Shown: piece by piece, positions 54,766 to 64,000 of the stretch | Numbering within the stretch: the stretch's first letter is position 1 | Layout of the letters: each line of letters starts with the position of its first letter | DNA from: Aralia elata | Taxonomy: Eukaryota; Streptophyta; Magnoliopsida; Apiales; Araliaceae | Direction: 5' to 3' | DNA length: 64,000 bases | NCBI GenBank assembly: GCA_034770075.1 | Contig: JAVJAP010000034.1 | Location: 868,001 to 932,000, forward strand | The notes under the pieces: generated by a model | What the model was told of the DNA's origin: nothing | Database searches by the model: none | The model's input: only the letters and a program-made list of their open reading frames with translations | Made by a program: the position numbers and the translations under genes

Positions 54766-55645
54766 TTACGCGATGGGTGACCGGCGACGATACCCGGCCC
54801 CGACAAGACGATCGACCGGCGACGATAACCGGCGATCACGAGATGGATGTCCGGCGACGAAAACCGGCTCCGACAAGCTAACCAACCGGCGACGATAACC
54901 GGGGGTTACGCGATGGGTAACCGGCGACGATACCCGGCCCCGACGAGACGATCGACCGGCGACGATAACCGGCGATCACGAGATGGATGTCCGGCGACGA
55001 AAACCGGCTCCGACAAGATAACCAACCGGCGACGATAACCGGGGGTTACGCGATGGGTAACCGGCGACGATACCCGGCCCCGACGAGACGATCGACCGGC
55101 GACGATAACCGGCGATCACGAGATGGATGTCCGGCGACGAAAACCGGCTCTGACAAGATAACCAACCGGCGACGAGAACCGGGGGTTACGCGATGGGTGA
55201 CCGGCGACGATACCCGGCCCCGACGAGACGATCGACCGGCGACGATAACCGGCGATCACGAGATGGATGTCCGGCGACGAAAACCGGCTCCGACAAGATA
55301 ACCAACCGGCGACGAGAACCGGGGGTTACGCGATGGGTGACCGGCGACGATACCCGGCCCCGACGAGACGATCGACCGACGACGATAACCAGCGATCACG
55401 AGATGGATGTCCGGCGATGAAAACCGGCTCCGACAAGCTAACCAACCGGCGACGATAACCGGGGGTTACGCGATGGGTGACCGGCGACGATACCCGGCCC
55501 CGACAAGACGATCGACCGGCGACAATAACCGGCGATCACGAGATGGATGTCCGGCGACGAAAACCGGCTCCGGCAAGATAACCAACCAGCGACCATAACC
55601 GGGGGTTACGAGAGGGTGACCGGCGACGATACCCGGCCCCGAACG
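54766..55645. repeat. Satellite-like array: 140-bp unit made of four 35-bp monomers
   Basis: GTTACGCGATGGGT recurs with TTACG at 54766, 54906, 55046, 55186, 55326, 55466 and 55606, an exact 140-bp period over six units. Within a unit CCGGCGACGA starts at 54781, 54816, 54851 and 54886, an exact 35-bp period. The four monomers differ from one another but recur in the same order. Because 140 is not a multiple of three, the long open frames across the array are incidental. It lies in the 3' non-coding part of the Tat element. Confidence 0.95.
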
Positions 55646-55868
55646 AGATGATAGATTGGAAGAGTGAACCTAACGACCAACAAATACGGTCAGAGGGTTG
55701 ATGCATCGACACTCTTTCGAATGTTTGCATGCGCTACATCTTGTGTTGTACCGTAAACTACATGTATTGCATCGTGTGTGTATTATCATATCTGTGCATT
55801 GTCGTTCAGACATCGGGTGTCTGTTTTCTTTATCATGTTCATTTCATTTAACATTTCATAAACATGAT

Positions 55869-55881
55869 AAAGAGGGGCAGC
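55869..55881 (+). other. Tat polypurine tract
   Basis: AAAGAGGGGCAGC directly precedes the 3' LTR start TGTAGACACC. The stretch 55646-55868 before it shows nothing recognisable. Confidence 0.8.
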
Positions 55882-57966
55882 TGTAGACACCCAAATTTTG
55901 CATTTCGTATACTAACCTTGACAGGAGGGCAAATTCGTCAAATGGACCGGCCTGCGAGAGCGAAAGATGGAAAAAGTACAGACGCTCGACGCCACCATGA
56001 CAATGTGCAACCGAATCGACGTGACGGCAGGGCTATCCGAATTTGGCATTCTCGGAAGGTGTGGCACGCCTCCCAGTGATTCCCGGACTGTAAAATACGA
56101 ACCTGTCAGCGAAAAGTAGCGTCACGGCACGAAAATCGAGGCGTATCACTAGAATTGAGAAAGTCAAGCCAGCCAGCCGCGGATTGATCTGCGGCCAAGT
56201 GGGTGCGCCAGCACGGAAACCAGGAAATCAGCACTATCAGCTGAGTGCGATGGGAGGTGGGCCAGCCAGCCGCAGATGGATCTGCGGCCAGCCGCAGATC
56301 AATCTGCGGCTGGCTCTGGCCAGCCTATTTCAGCCCAGTTTCGTGCAGCATACAAGAGAGAGCAGTTTGGCGGAAGAAGAAAAAAAATCAGCAGCAGTTT
56401 TAGCTCGGAAATAGAGAGAAATAGCAAAAATTCTTGCAACAATTGAGAGAAAAAGAGAGGAATTTCCTTTGTTGTTAGATTATATCAATACATCTCATAT
56501 TTCGCTCAATACACAAGTTTCTACACAATTTTGGTATCATTTGCAAGGTGAAAATCTCATTATTTTTGCAACTTCTATCATGTCATTTGGCTAAATTTAA
56601 TCGTAATTTTCAAGAATATTGTTGAACAATCATGGATTAGGGATTATTGGTGAGGGTTCCATTGGAACAAAAATTCTTCCTAATAATCCGATGATATCTA
56701 ATTGGTGAAATTTCTAGCTTGTTTATGGATATATATTAGGCGTAGTTTAATTGATTGTATTTTTAGGATGTGTTAGGCAATCTACGTTGTTATTGTTGTA
56801 GTATTCATTTTGTGAGTATGTAGTAATCGTGGTTGTGAGCCTAGGAAAGCGACCCCGTGGTTCAAATCCGATGATGGACGTTTTGGTGTATGTAATAGAT
56901 TCAAGATGCTTGTTTTGTAATGTGTAACTGTCGGGCCTTAAAACGACGCTAAGGCGAGAATCGGGTTTAAGGCCCCGTATTAGTGGAATATGTGATTGTT
57001 GGCGTTCGGGGATATTTTGATGGCTTACATGCCCATGGATAGCCCCGACGCATGTTTATGCTCGATTAGATTTTGAGACGCCAAAAGAATTTCAAAAAGA
57101 TTAAACGATAAAGATCTTTTCTAAAATCAATCAAAGTAGGATATTAGCATCACGAGGCTAAAAATTTGGAAATGCTAACGAAAATCGATTCCTATCCTAC
57201 GGGAAAGCTAAAAGAGGTTATTTTCAAATGTCACGAAAAAATGGGTTTTATAAAAGAACGAAACGTTTTATTAAACCTTGATACATAGGGTGAAAGAGAT
57301 TCTAGAAATTGCCCATCAATTATGAAAGCAACGTATAAATCTCGATTCCTATTTGGCTAAGGTTTAACGAAATCATGCCTTCCCAAAACGACACTTAATA
57401 AAAATCTCATAATTTTTGCCATTTAAAATCGAACCTTTCCCATAAAAAAATAAAGCTTTCTCGTATTAAAGGAAAAGACATCCTAAGCACTCTCCAAAAT
57501 AAAACACGCCTCTTTCATAAAATACCCAAAAGAATTTCTTCCATACAAACTCACCACAACATTCATTCAGGCACACATACACACACACACGCCCACATAC
57601 ACATTTTATGAAATAAAGGATAGGAAAGTATCAAGATTGCGGTAACCGTGTTTCACGGGAGTTGAGGGATGCCTAACACCTTCCCCTCGCTTAAGCAAGC
57701 CCCCGAACTCTATGAATCTCGATTCGCAGACCAATTAATTCGGAGTCACATATGAGCCAGCGATTTATAAAGAAACGAAAACTCGGATGAGTTGGTACAT
57801 CCATTTCAAATATACCAACTGGCGACTCTGGTTAATTGGCTCATCATAAAACGCGATCTTTCAAAACCCCGTCGACATCAATGCCGACCTTTTCCAAAAA
57901 AAATCATCTAAACCGGAAGGCTAAAATTGGAAAAGACAAGGATGACGAGAAAACCCGGCGTCGACA
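55882..57966 (+). mobile_element. Tat/Ogre-type 3' LTR, 2,085 bp
   Basis: It matches 40319-42402 almost perfectly and carries the same dyad cluster at 56174-56314. It ends GTCGACA and is followed by the TTGCG target copy. Confidence 0.95.
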
Positions 57967-58027
57967 TTGCGCTTCCGCACTATTTATGTAATTTGATTGC
58001 TGGTTCGCGCTATATACAAACCTAACA
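57967..58027 (+). mobile_element. Copia LTR 2, right part
   Basis: TTGCGCTTCCGCACTATTTA matches copia LTR 1 at 33033 onward and continues to AACCTAACA, the LTR end. The first five bases are the duplicated Tat target. Confidence 0.9.
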
Positions 58028-58953
58028 CGAATTACACGAACTGGTTAAGGAATATGAGAATTGTTCTCACTGCTAAAAAGATTTCTTATGTCCTAAATTC
58101 GTCCGTCCCTGCAACTGCTATAGAAACAGCCTTTGAGGAAGATATTGCTACTTTTAGAAAGTAGCAAGATGATGCAATTTTGGCTCAATGCATCATGCTC
58201 GCATCCATGAGTAACGAGTTTCAGCGACAGCATGAAACTATGGATGCTCTTACTATATTGCTGCATCTCAAGGAGTTGTATAGTGAGTAAAGCAGGACTG
58301 CTAGATATCAGATATCTAAGAAGCTCTTCCGATCTCGAATGATCGAGGGCACTACTATTGAGACTCATGTCCTAAAGATGATCAATCTGATTGAATAACT
58401 AGGACAGTTAGGTTTCATAATGGATGTGGAGTTAAGTCAAGATTTGATCTTGTAATCACTCCCAGATACCTTCTCACAATTTGTTGAGAATTTTCACATG
58501 AATAAGTTGGACATCAGCTTGTTTGTGTTACTTAACATGTTGAAAACTGTGGAAGGTCACTTCCCATCCAAGAAGGCCCAAGTCTTATTGGTGGATAAGT
58601 TTTTCAAGAAAAGGAAGAGGCCCAATGTATCTTCTGGAACGAAGAAAAAGAAGAAGGCTAAGGGCAATGCGAAAGGAAAGGATAATAAGAAAATTGATCC
58701 AGATAGCAAAGGAATTTGCTACCATTGTAATATGCCGGGACACTGGAAGAGGAACTACAAAGAGTATCTTGTGGACCAAAAGAAGCTTGGAGAAGCTTCG
58801 ACTTCCAATCTAGATTTGTTTATGATTAAAATTAATTTTTCTGAAAGTCAAAATTCTACTTGGGTATTGGATATCATCTATGGTTCTCACATATGTAACA
58901 ATATGCAGGGACTAAGCAGAAGTAGAAAGCTAAACAAGGATGAAGTCGTCTTA
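58028..58953 (+). pseudogene. Copia copy C: gag remnant
   Basis: It starts abruptly inside gag (CGAATTACACGAACTGG) with no PBS or leader. It is collinear with copy B gag but clearly more diverged. Several stops interrupt 58028-58497; 58498-58953 is open. The zinc knuckle CYHCNMPGHWKRNY has lost its last cysteine (now Y). A TGA at 58954-58956 separates it from PR, probably a CGA-to-TGA change. Confidence 0.8.
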
Positions 58954-58956
58954 TGA

Positions 58957-60263
58957 GTGGGAAATGGAGCAAAGGTTACTGCATTAGCTGTAGGAACTTA
59001 TTGTTTAGTACTACCTATGGGCAAGTCCATTAGTTTAAATAATTGCTATTATGTTCCAACACTTATAAGAAACATTATTTTAATTTCTGTATTGGATATG
59101 GATGGTTTTGATATTATAATAAAGAACAATAATTATTCTATTTATAATAAAAATATTTTATATGGTGTTGGTAATTTACAGAATGGACTTTATGTACTTG
59201 ACTTGCATGAAAATATACTTCAAATTGAACAAACTAAGAAAAGAAAAAGAGATGATGTTAATTATACCTTTATGTGGCACTGTAGACTCGGTCATATTAA
59301 TGAAATAAGATTAACCAAGTTGCATAAAGATGAGCTTTTAAAGCCATCTGATTTCGAATCATATCCAACTTGTGAATATTGTCTCATGGGTAAGATGACT
59401 AAATCTCCTTTTAGTGGAAAAGGAGAAAGATTTACAGAGTTGTTAGCGTTGGTACACACAGACGTATGTGGACCTATGACAACGACTGCACAAGGAGGGT
59501 ATTCTTATTTTATTACTTTCACGAATGATCATTCAAGATTTGGATATGTATATTTGATGAAATATAAATCTAAATTGTTTAAAAAGTTTAAAGAATTCAG
59601 AAGTGAAGTAGAGAAGCAAACTGGTAAGAGTATTAAAATTCTTCGATCGGATCGAGGAGAGAAATACTTGACCAATGAGTTTCTCAATTGTCTCAAAGAA
59701 AATGGTATAATCTCACAATGGACTCCACTAGCGACGCCACAGTTGAGTGGTGTATCTGAAAGGAGAAATCGAACATTATTGGACATGGTTCATTCCATGA
59801 TGAGTTTTACCGACCTTCCAGTATCCTTCTAGGGTTATGCCCTAGAAACGCCTGCATACCTACTTAACAAGGTACCTACCAAATCCATCCCAAAGACCCC
59901 ATATGAGTTACGGATAGAGAGGAAACCAAATCTTAAGTATGTTAAAACTTGAGATTGTCCAGCTTATGTCAAAAGGTTTGAGCATGATAAGAAGAAGACT
60001 AGATCCGACAAGTGTAGATTTGTGGGATACCTTAAAGAAACTGTAGGGTATTATTTCTATCATCCTACTAATCAAACTATGTTTGTTGCAAAACATGCTG
60101 CCTTCTTGGAAAATGAGTTTATCCTTGAAGGGGTCAGTGGGAGTAAGATATATCTTGAAGAAGTTCAAGAACCACAAAATATTAAGGATCAAAGTCAGGT
60201 ACCTGACCAAGTGGAAGAACCTACTGTACCATAACCTATTCGTAAATCTCGAAGAGTACCGAA
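58957..60263 (+). pseudogene. Copia copy C: protease end, integrase and RT linker
   Basis: This is the same frame as gag. Unlike A and B it keeps the whole integrase. The zinc region is HCRLGHINEIR through CEYCLMGK. The catalytic acids are in HTDVCGP, RSDRGEKYL and the E of GVSERRNRTL. Stops at 59830 (TAG for an expected W), 59950 (TGA) and 60232 (TAA) break it. The sequence ends at RKSRRVPN, where a Tekay LTR begins at 60264. Confidence 0.8.
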
Positions 60264-61619
60264 TGTGACACCCCCAAATCTAAGTACTTAATTCCCACAA
60301 ATTTGGTGTTCACTATCTCATTCAATCACATCTAACTACCCAATATTAAGAACAATAAAATAAACTTAAGGAAACATCTTCCCAAAATGGGTTACATCAC
60401 CAAACTATTAAACAATCAAATCCCAGGTTAACTTAACCTTAATACATCAAATGCAGAATAAAACATAATTTAAAACAAGTCTTTGATACAAATAAACATC
60501 AAGTGGATGATAAATCTCTTGCTACTTTGGCATCTTGCCCTTGCCTTTACTCGTGGACGGTTCGTCCTGCTTTTTTGGCTTAGCTGCATTGATTAATGCA
60601 AGAGTGAGCAAACAATTGCTCACAAGTACGATAACAATAATATTTAAATGAAATGGATTTCAACTGAGGAATAATAGTTTTCTGAATCTCAGTCAATAAA
60701 TCGTCAAAGTCTAAAAGCTCGTTAGAATGCTTGATTCCAAGGATAATAGAATTCAAGATTTAGAAATTATATCTGAGGGTCACAAGACCTCGTACTAGTC
60801 CTAGGTTAACAGGTATTTCTACTGCAACCTTTAACAGTCATATAGACTATGGACCAACATCTCGTACTCAGGGGATCAGCCCTTTGTACAATGTATTGTG
60901 CACAAACATTTTAACGCTGTCGCGTAAGTAATCCCCTACATTAGGGTTGTTCATCTCAGTTTATCGTCTGGATCCATACCAAAAGGAACTTGGCTTGGAA
61001 TAAGAATAGAAAATATTCTAAGTCTTTGAAATCACTCATCAACTAAGGACTAGCTGAATCAATAAGGGTTTGCTAGTATAATTCATCAAATAAGCTTGCT
61101 CAATAGAAACTGTACTCGAAATTTGAATAACAAATAACGATTGGAATAACGCTTAAGTACGTAACATAATAGTAACCTTGCTTGAATATCAATAAGCTAA
61201 GGTCAATAAGCTTGCTTAATATAAATAAACTTGCTTTGAATAAATTAATAAGTTAAAAAGAAAGAACAACTTGCTCAACGTAAAAGTATTGAATTGAGAT
61301 AAGGAAACTTGCTCAATGATATTAAACTCTCTTTAAATGAAATAACAGGTTTGAGATAGGAAAACTTGCCTCAAGCGTAGATTACAAATTTAAGTAATTC
61401 ACGATCCTTAAACAACCTAAACATTTAATTGTAAAATGGTAATATAATTAGTCACAAGATTAAAAGCATTCTAAGCTTGCTATTTTATCACAACATCTCA
61501 TTTAGCATACCATAGTCAACAAGTACTAGTTTAGCAATCATCTTGGAAATTCTTTATTCATTTAATACATTAATATAAGTTTAATTATGCATCATAACTT
61601 CCAAGAAAAGAAAACAAAA

Positions 61620-61650
<31 letters not shown>

Positions 61651-61660
61651 CAGCAGCGAT

Positions 61661-61757
61661 TCTCGCCGGGGCGAGAAAAAGCTTAACAAAATCGTCGCCG
61701 GGGCGAGGCTGTCACCGGGGCGATAATCCTAGCTCATTTCTACCGCCGGGGCGGTAG
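61661..61757. repeat. Four GC-rich dyads with co-varying arms in the Tekay LTR
   Basis: TCTCGCC-GG-GGCGAGA (61661-61676), TCGCC-GG-GGCGA (61695-61706), TCACC-GG-GGCGA (61712-61723, one mismatch) and CTACCGCC-GG-GGCGGTAG (61740-61757). The outer arm bases differ between units, yet each pair stays complementary. Confidence 0.9.
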
Positions 61758-62636
61758 ACGCGACTGACACCTTCTACAGGTCGCGAACCAGTGAAAACTT
61801 AGGCCAAATTTGGCCAAAATATTCCGAATTCTACCATCCAATGAATAATTTAAACATACCTAGACATCATATATGATACAAAACATTTACCCAACATGTT
61901 TCTAACCAATCTAAGCATTATAAAACACATAATCAACCAATTTAAAACTTAAAATTCACTGTTAAAACCAAATATTCAAGTTTTAACCATTCTCATGAAA
62001 TTAAACTCTGTAAATTCATTTTTCAACCAATTAAAACCATTCTTCCTGCATTATTCTTGTTTTTCATCATATAATCATGAACAATTATTAATTAACCAAT
62101 TAATAATCAAATAGAGCATCAATTTTGATACATATATACAATTCATGAAACAAACTCTATAAAATTACAAACTCTATTCCAAAGCATATTTTCATGGATT
62201 AATACCTCTAAATTGATTATTAATCATCATATAATCATCTAACACATGATTACTACCAATTACACCAAGTAATTCATGTATTAAGCAAGTAAATTTTATA
62301 CAGAGAACTAAAATAATGAAATACAGGAAAGAACTTAAAAAGGATTACACCTTCAATTTGTTTAGAAAATTGATTAGTCTCCTTTGATGCTAGAAATCTT
62401 CTCTTCAATTCCAAACTCTTCTCTCAATTTCTCTCTTTTCTCTCAACTCTCAAAGCTCTGCTCTATCTCTAATTCACAGAGCTCTCAATTCTAACTCTCT
62501 CAATACTCTGTTCCTCTGTTTTTTTTAACAACTGACGTAAAAGAAAACTGATGAAATAAAATAAAAACTGATAATTTAAAAGAATAATAACGTATACTGA
62601 CATTAACTTATCAGTTACACAATTCAAAAGCCTCTA

Positions 62637-62775
62637 AGGCTTGTTTGGTAATACAAAAATTAAAATAATCTATTATTCTAACTAAAGGTCATAAGGCCTT
62701 GTTTGGTAAAACACAAATAAAATAACCCATTATTCCCAAACAAAGATCATAGGGCCCTGTTTGGTAAAACTGAAT
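62637..62775. repeat. Three ~60-bp U3 repeats with GGC.TTGTTTGGTAA
   Basis: AAGGCTTGTTTGGTAA, AAGGCCTTGTTTGGTAAAAC and AGGGCCCTGTTTGGTAAAAC head three units that share AAAATAA and CATTATTC-type blocks. They lie in the U3 part of the minus-strand LTR. Confidence 0.75.
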
Positions 62776-63172
62776 TAAACACTTTCTCATTTATTTTAAT
62801 AAATCATTATAACATATAGTTTAAAATGTCACACTTCTAATTTAATCGAACTTATTATTAAATAAATTCAATTAAACCTTACTAACTTAAATAATAAATT
62901 TATTTAACCAATAACAATAATACCAAATGAATTACATTATTCAAATAAATTACTTATTCAAATAAATCTTTTCATCATCTGATTTAATTATTAAATTAAA
63001 TTAGGATAAACATAAGAAATCACATTCAAATAACATTTAACATTATTAAACTTAACATATACCCATTTCACAAAAACTTAATAAATTATTTATTTAGCTT
63101 AATAAATTAATAAAAATATTTATATAATTCAATAAATATTTTTATTCAATCATAAAAATTGCATTCGTTACA

Positions 63173-63270
63173 TCTTTCCCTCCTTAAAAGAATTCTGTCC
63201 CCAGAATCACAACGCAATTAAATCGTCCGTTACATTCTCCCCTCCTTACAAAGATTCTGTCCCCAGAATC
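63173..63270 (-). other. Duplicated purine tract and LTR edge
   Basis: On the minus strand, GATTCTGGGGACAGAAT followed by AAGGAGGG.A.AATGTAACG-type sequence occurs twice: at 63230-63270 and again directly at the LTR (63166-63215). The first copy includes its own TGTAACG, so it repeats the PPT plus the first bases of the LTR. Confidence 0.8.
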
Positions 63271-63282
63271 GCAATATAAAGA

Positions 63283-64000
63283 TTAAACAAATAATTGAGG
63301 AAACTTTTGCATCATTTGCTCTTCGAATTCCCACGTTGCTTCTTCAGCACTGTGGTTCCTCCAGATTACCTTAACAGAAGGTATCACTTTATTTCTAAGT
63401 ACTTGCTCCTTCCTGTCCACTATCTGAACAAGTATCTCTTCATAAGACAAATCTTTCTCAAACTGTATCGGTTCATATTCTATTACATGTTTATAATCGG
63501 GCTTATACTGTCGTAACACCGATATATGGAAGACATTGTGAATGTGGCCTAACTCAGGAGGTAAAGCTACCTCATAAGCTACCTCACCCACATATTTCAG
63601 CACTTCAAAGGGTCCAATAAACCGCGGACTCAGCTTACCCTTTTTACCAAATCTGATTTTCCCTTTCCAGGGAGATACTTTGAGGAATACAAAGCTTCCG
63701 ACTTCAAATTCACGATTTTGTCGGTGTTGATCAGCATACTTCTTCTATCTGTCTTGAGCGGCTATCAATCTGGCTCGTATCACCTTGACAATTTCAGCAG
63801 TTTGTTTTACCAGCTCGGGTCCCAATAGTCGTCGTTCACCAACCTCGTTCCAATATAACGGAGTTCTGCATTTTCTTTCGTACAATGCTTCATAAGGCGG
63901 CATGCCGATACTAGCGTGATGACTGTTGTTATAGGCAAACTCGACCAGAGGTAAACGATCATCTCAGTTGCCTTTAATATCCATGACGCACGCTCGAAGA
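63283..64000 (-). pseudogene. Tekay integrase C-terminus with chromodomain, partial
   Basis: The minus-strand reading runs from beyond 64000 to TGA near 63283. It contains LPLVEFAYNNSHHASIGMPP, YEALYERKCRTPLYWNEVGE, then VFLKVSPWKGKIRFGKKGKL. RFIGPFEVLKYVGEVAYEVA follows, and a chromodomain-like tail (VKVIWRNHSAEEATWEFEEQ) closes the protein. Such a tail is known to steer chromovirus integration to marked heterochromatin. Two stops break the frame: TAG at 63745-63747 (expected glutamine) and a TGA near 63964 in KGN*DDRLPL (expected tryptophan). The catalytic core lies outside the window. Confidence 0.88.

Larger units (their letters stand above)
60264..63172 (-). mobile_element. Tekay/Del chromovirus 3' LTR, about 2.9 kb
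   Basis: On the minus strand it starts TGTAACGAATGC at 63172, directly after a purine tract, and ends GGGGGTGTCACA at 60264. The ends form the TGTRAC inverted pair typical of these LTRs. GA-rich sequence at about 62395-62525 fits R. It contains a dyad cluster (61661-61757) and U3 repeats (62637-62775). It interrupts copia copy C. The other end of the element lies outside the window. Confidence 0.85.

Noticed and set aside
54847..55598. Repeated Arg-rich open frames (RRRYPAPTRRSTGDDN)
   Set aside because: They follow the 140-bp satellite. The unit is not a multiple of three, so frames rotate between units and no stable protein repeat exists.
54766..55645. CRISPR-like repeat array
   Set aside because: The units are contiguous with no unique spacers, and the context is a plant retrotransposon.

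Overview
This window is plant nuclear DNA, most likely pericentromeric or other heterochromatic sequence from an angiosperm; the species cannot be told. I see no host gene in its own right, no rRNA or tRNA gene and no prokaryotic signal. Almost every base belongs to nested LTR retrotransposons. The evidence is gag, protease (PR), reverse transcriptase (RT), RNase H and integrase (IN) motifs, long direct repeats with TG...CA ends, tRNA-type primer binding sites (PBS), purine tracts (PPT) and 5-bp target duplications (TSD).

Layout. (1) 1-10907: Tekay/Del-like Ty3 LTR sequence on the minus strand, non-coding. It comprises a 5' LTR (6876-10907), a gene-less internal part (4110-6875) and the head of the 3' LTR (3173-4109). 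The last is interrupted by another minus-strand LTR that runs off the left edge (1-3172). (2) 10908-58027: a Ty1/copia array whose two decayed internal regions, A (10908-13078 plus 27700-29087) and B (33093-38566), share LTRs. (3) Inside copia A sits a Ty3 Athila-type tandem array: LTR 13079-14977, internal region, LTR 21687-23586, second internal region cut at 27699. (4) Inside the first copia LTR is a minus-strand solo LTR of a Tat-type element (29914-32107, TSD GTAAC). (5) Inside the second copia LTR is a young full-length Tat/Ogre-type element (40319-57966, TSD TTGCG). It has a gag-pol frame broken by one TAG, two antisense host-like genes with spliceosomal-looking introns, and a 35/140-bp two-level satellite array. 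(6) 58028-60263: a third, divergent copia copy (C). It is cut by (7) a minus-strand Tekay/Del chromovirus: LTR 60264-63172, then a chromodomain-tailed integrase running off the right edge.

Relative order. Copia C and the copia A/B array are the oldest layers. The Tekay-like, Athila, Tat solo and Tat full elements all landed in them later. The Athila LTRs and the Tat LTRs each differ at only a few of about 1,900-2,085 positions, so both insertions are recent.

Most unusual points. The Tat element carries an antisense two-gene cassette: a plant-mobile-domain-like protein with an open spliced frame, and a DUF7745-like protein with two stops. There are two independent shared-LTR tandem arrays in one window. 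Every family here carries its own cluster of short inverted-repeat modules in its LTR or leader, and in one family the arm sequences change in step so that pairing is kept. Dead copia copies share the same loss of a catalytic RT aspartate.
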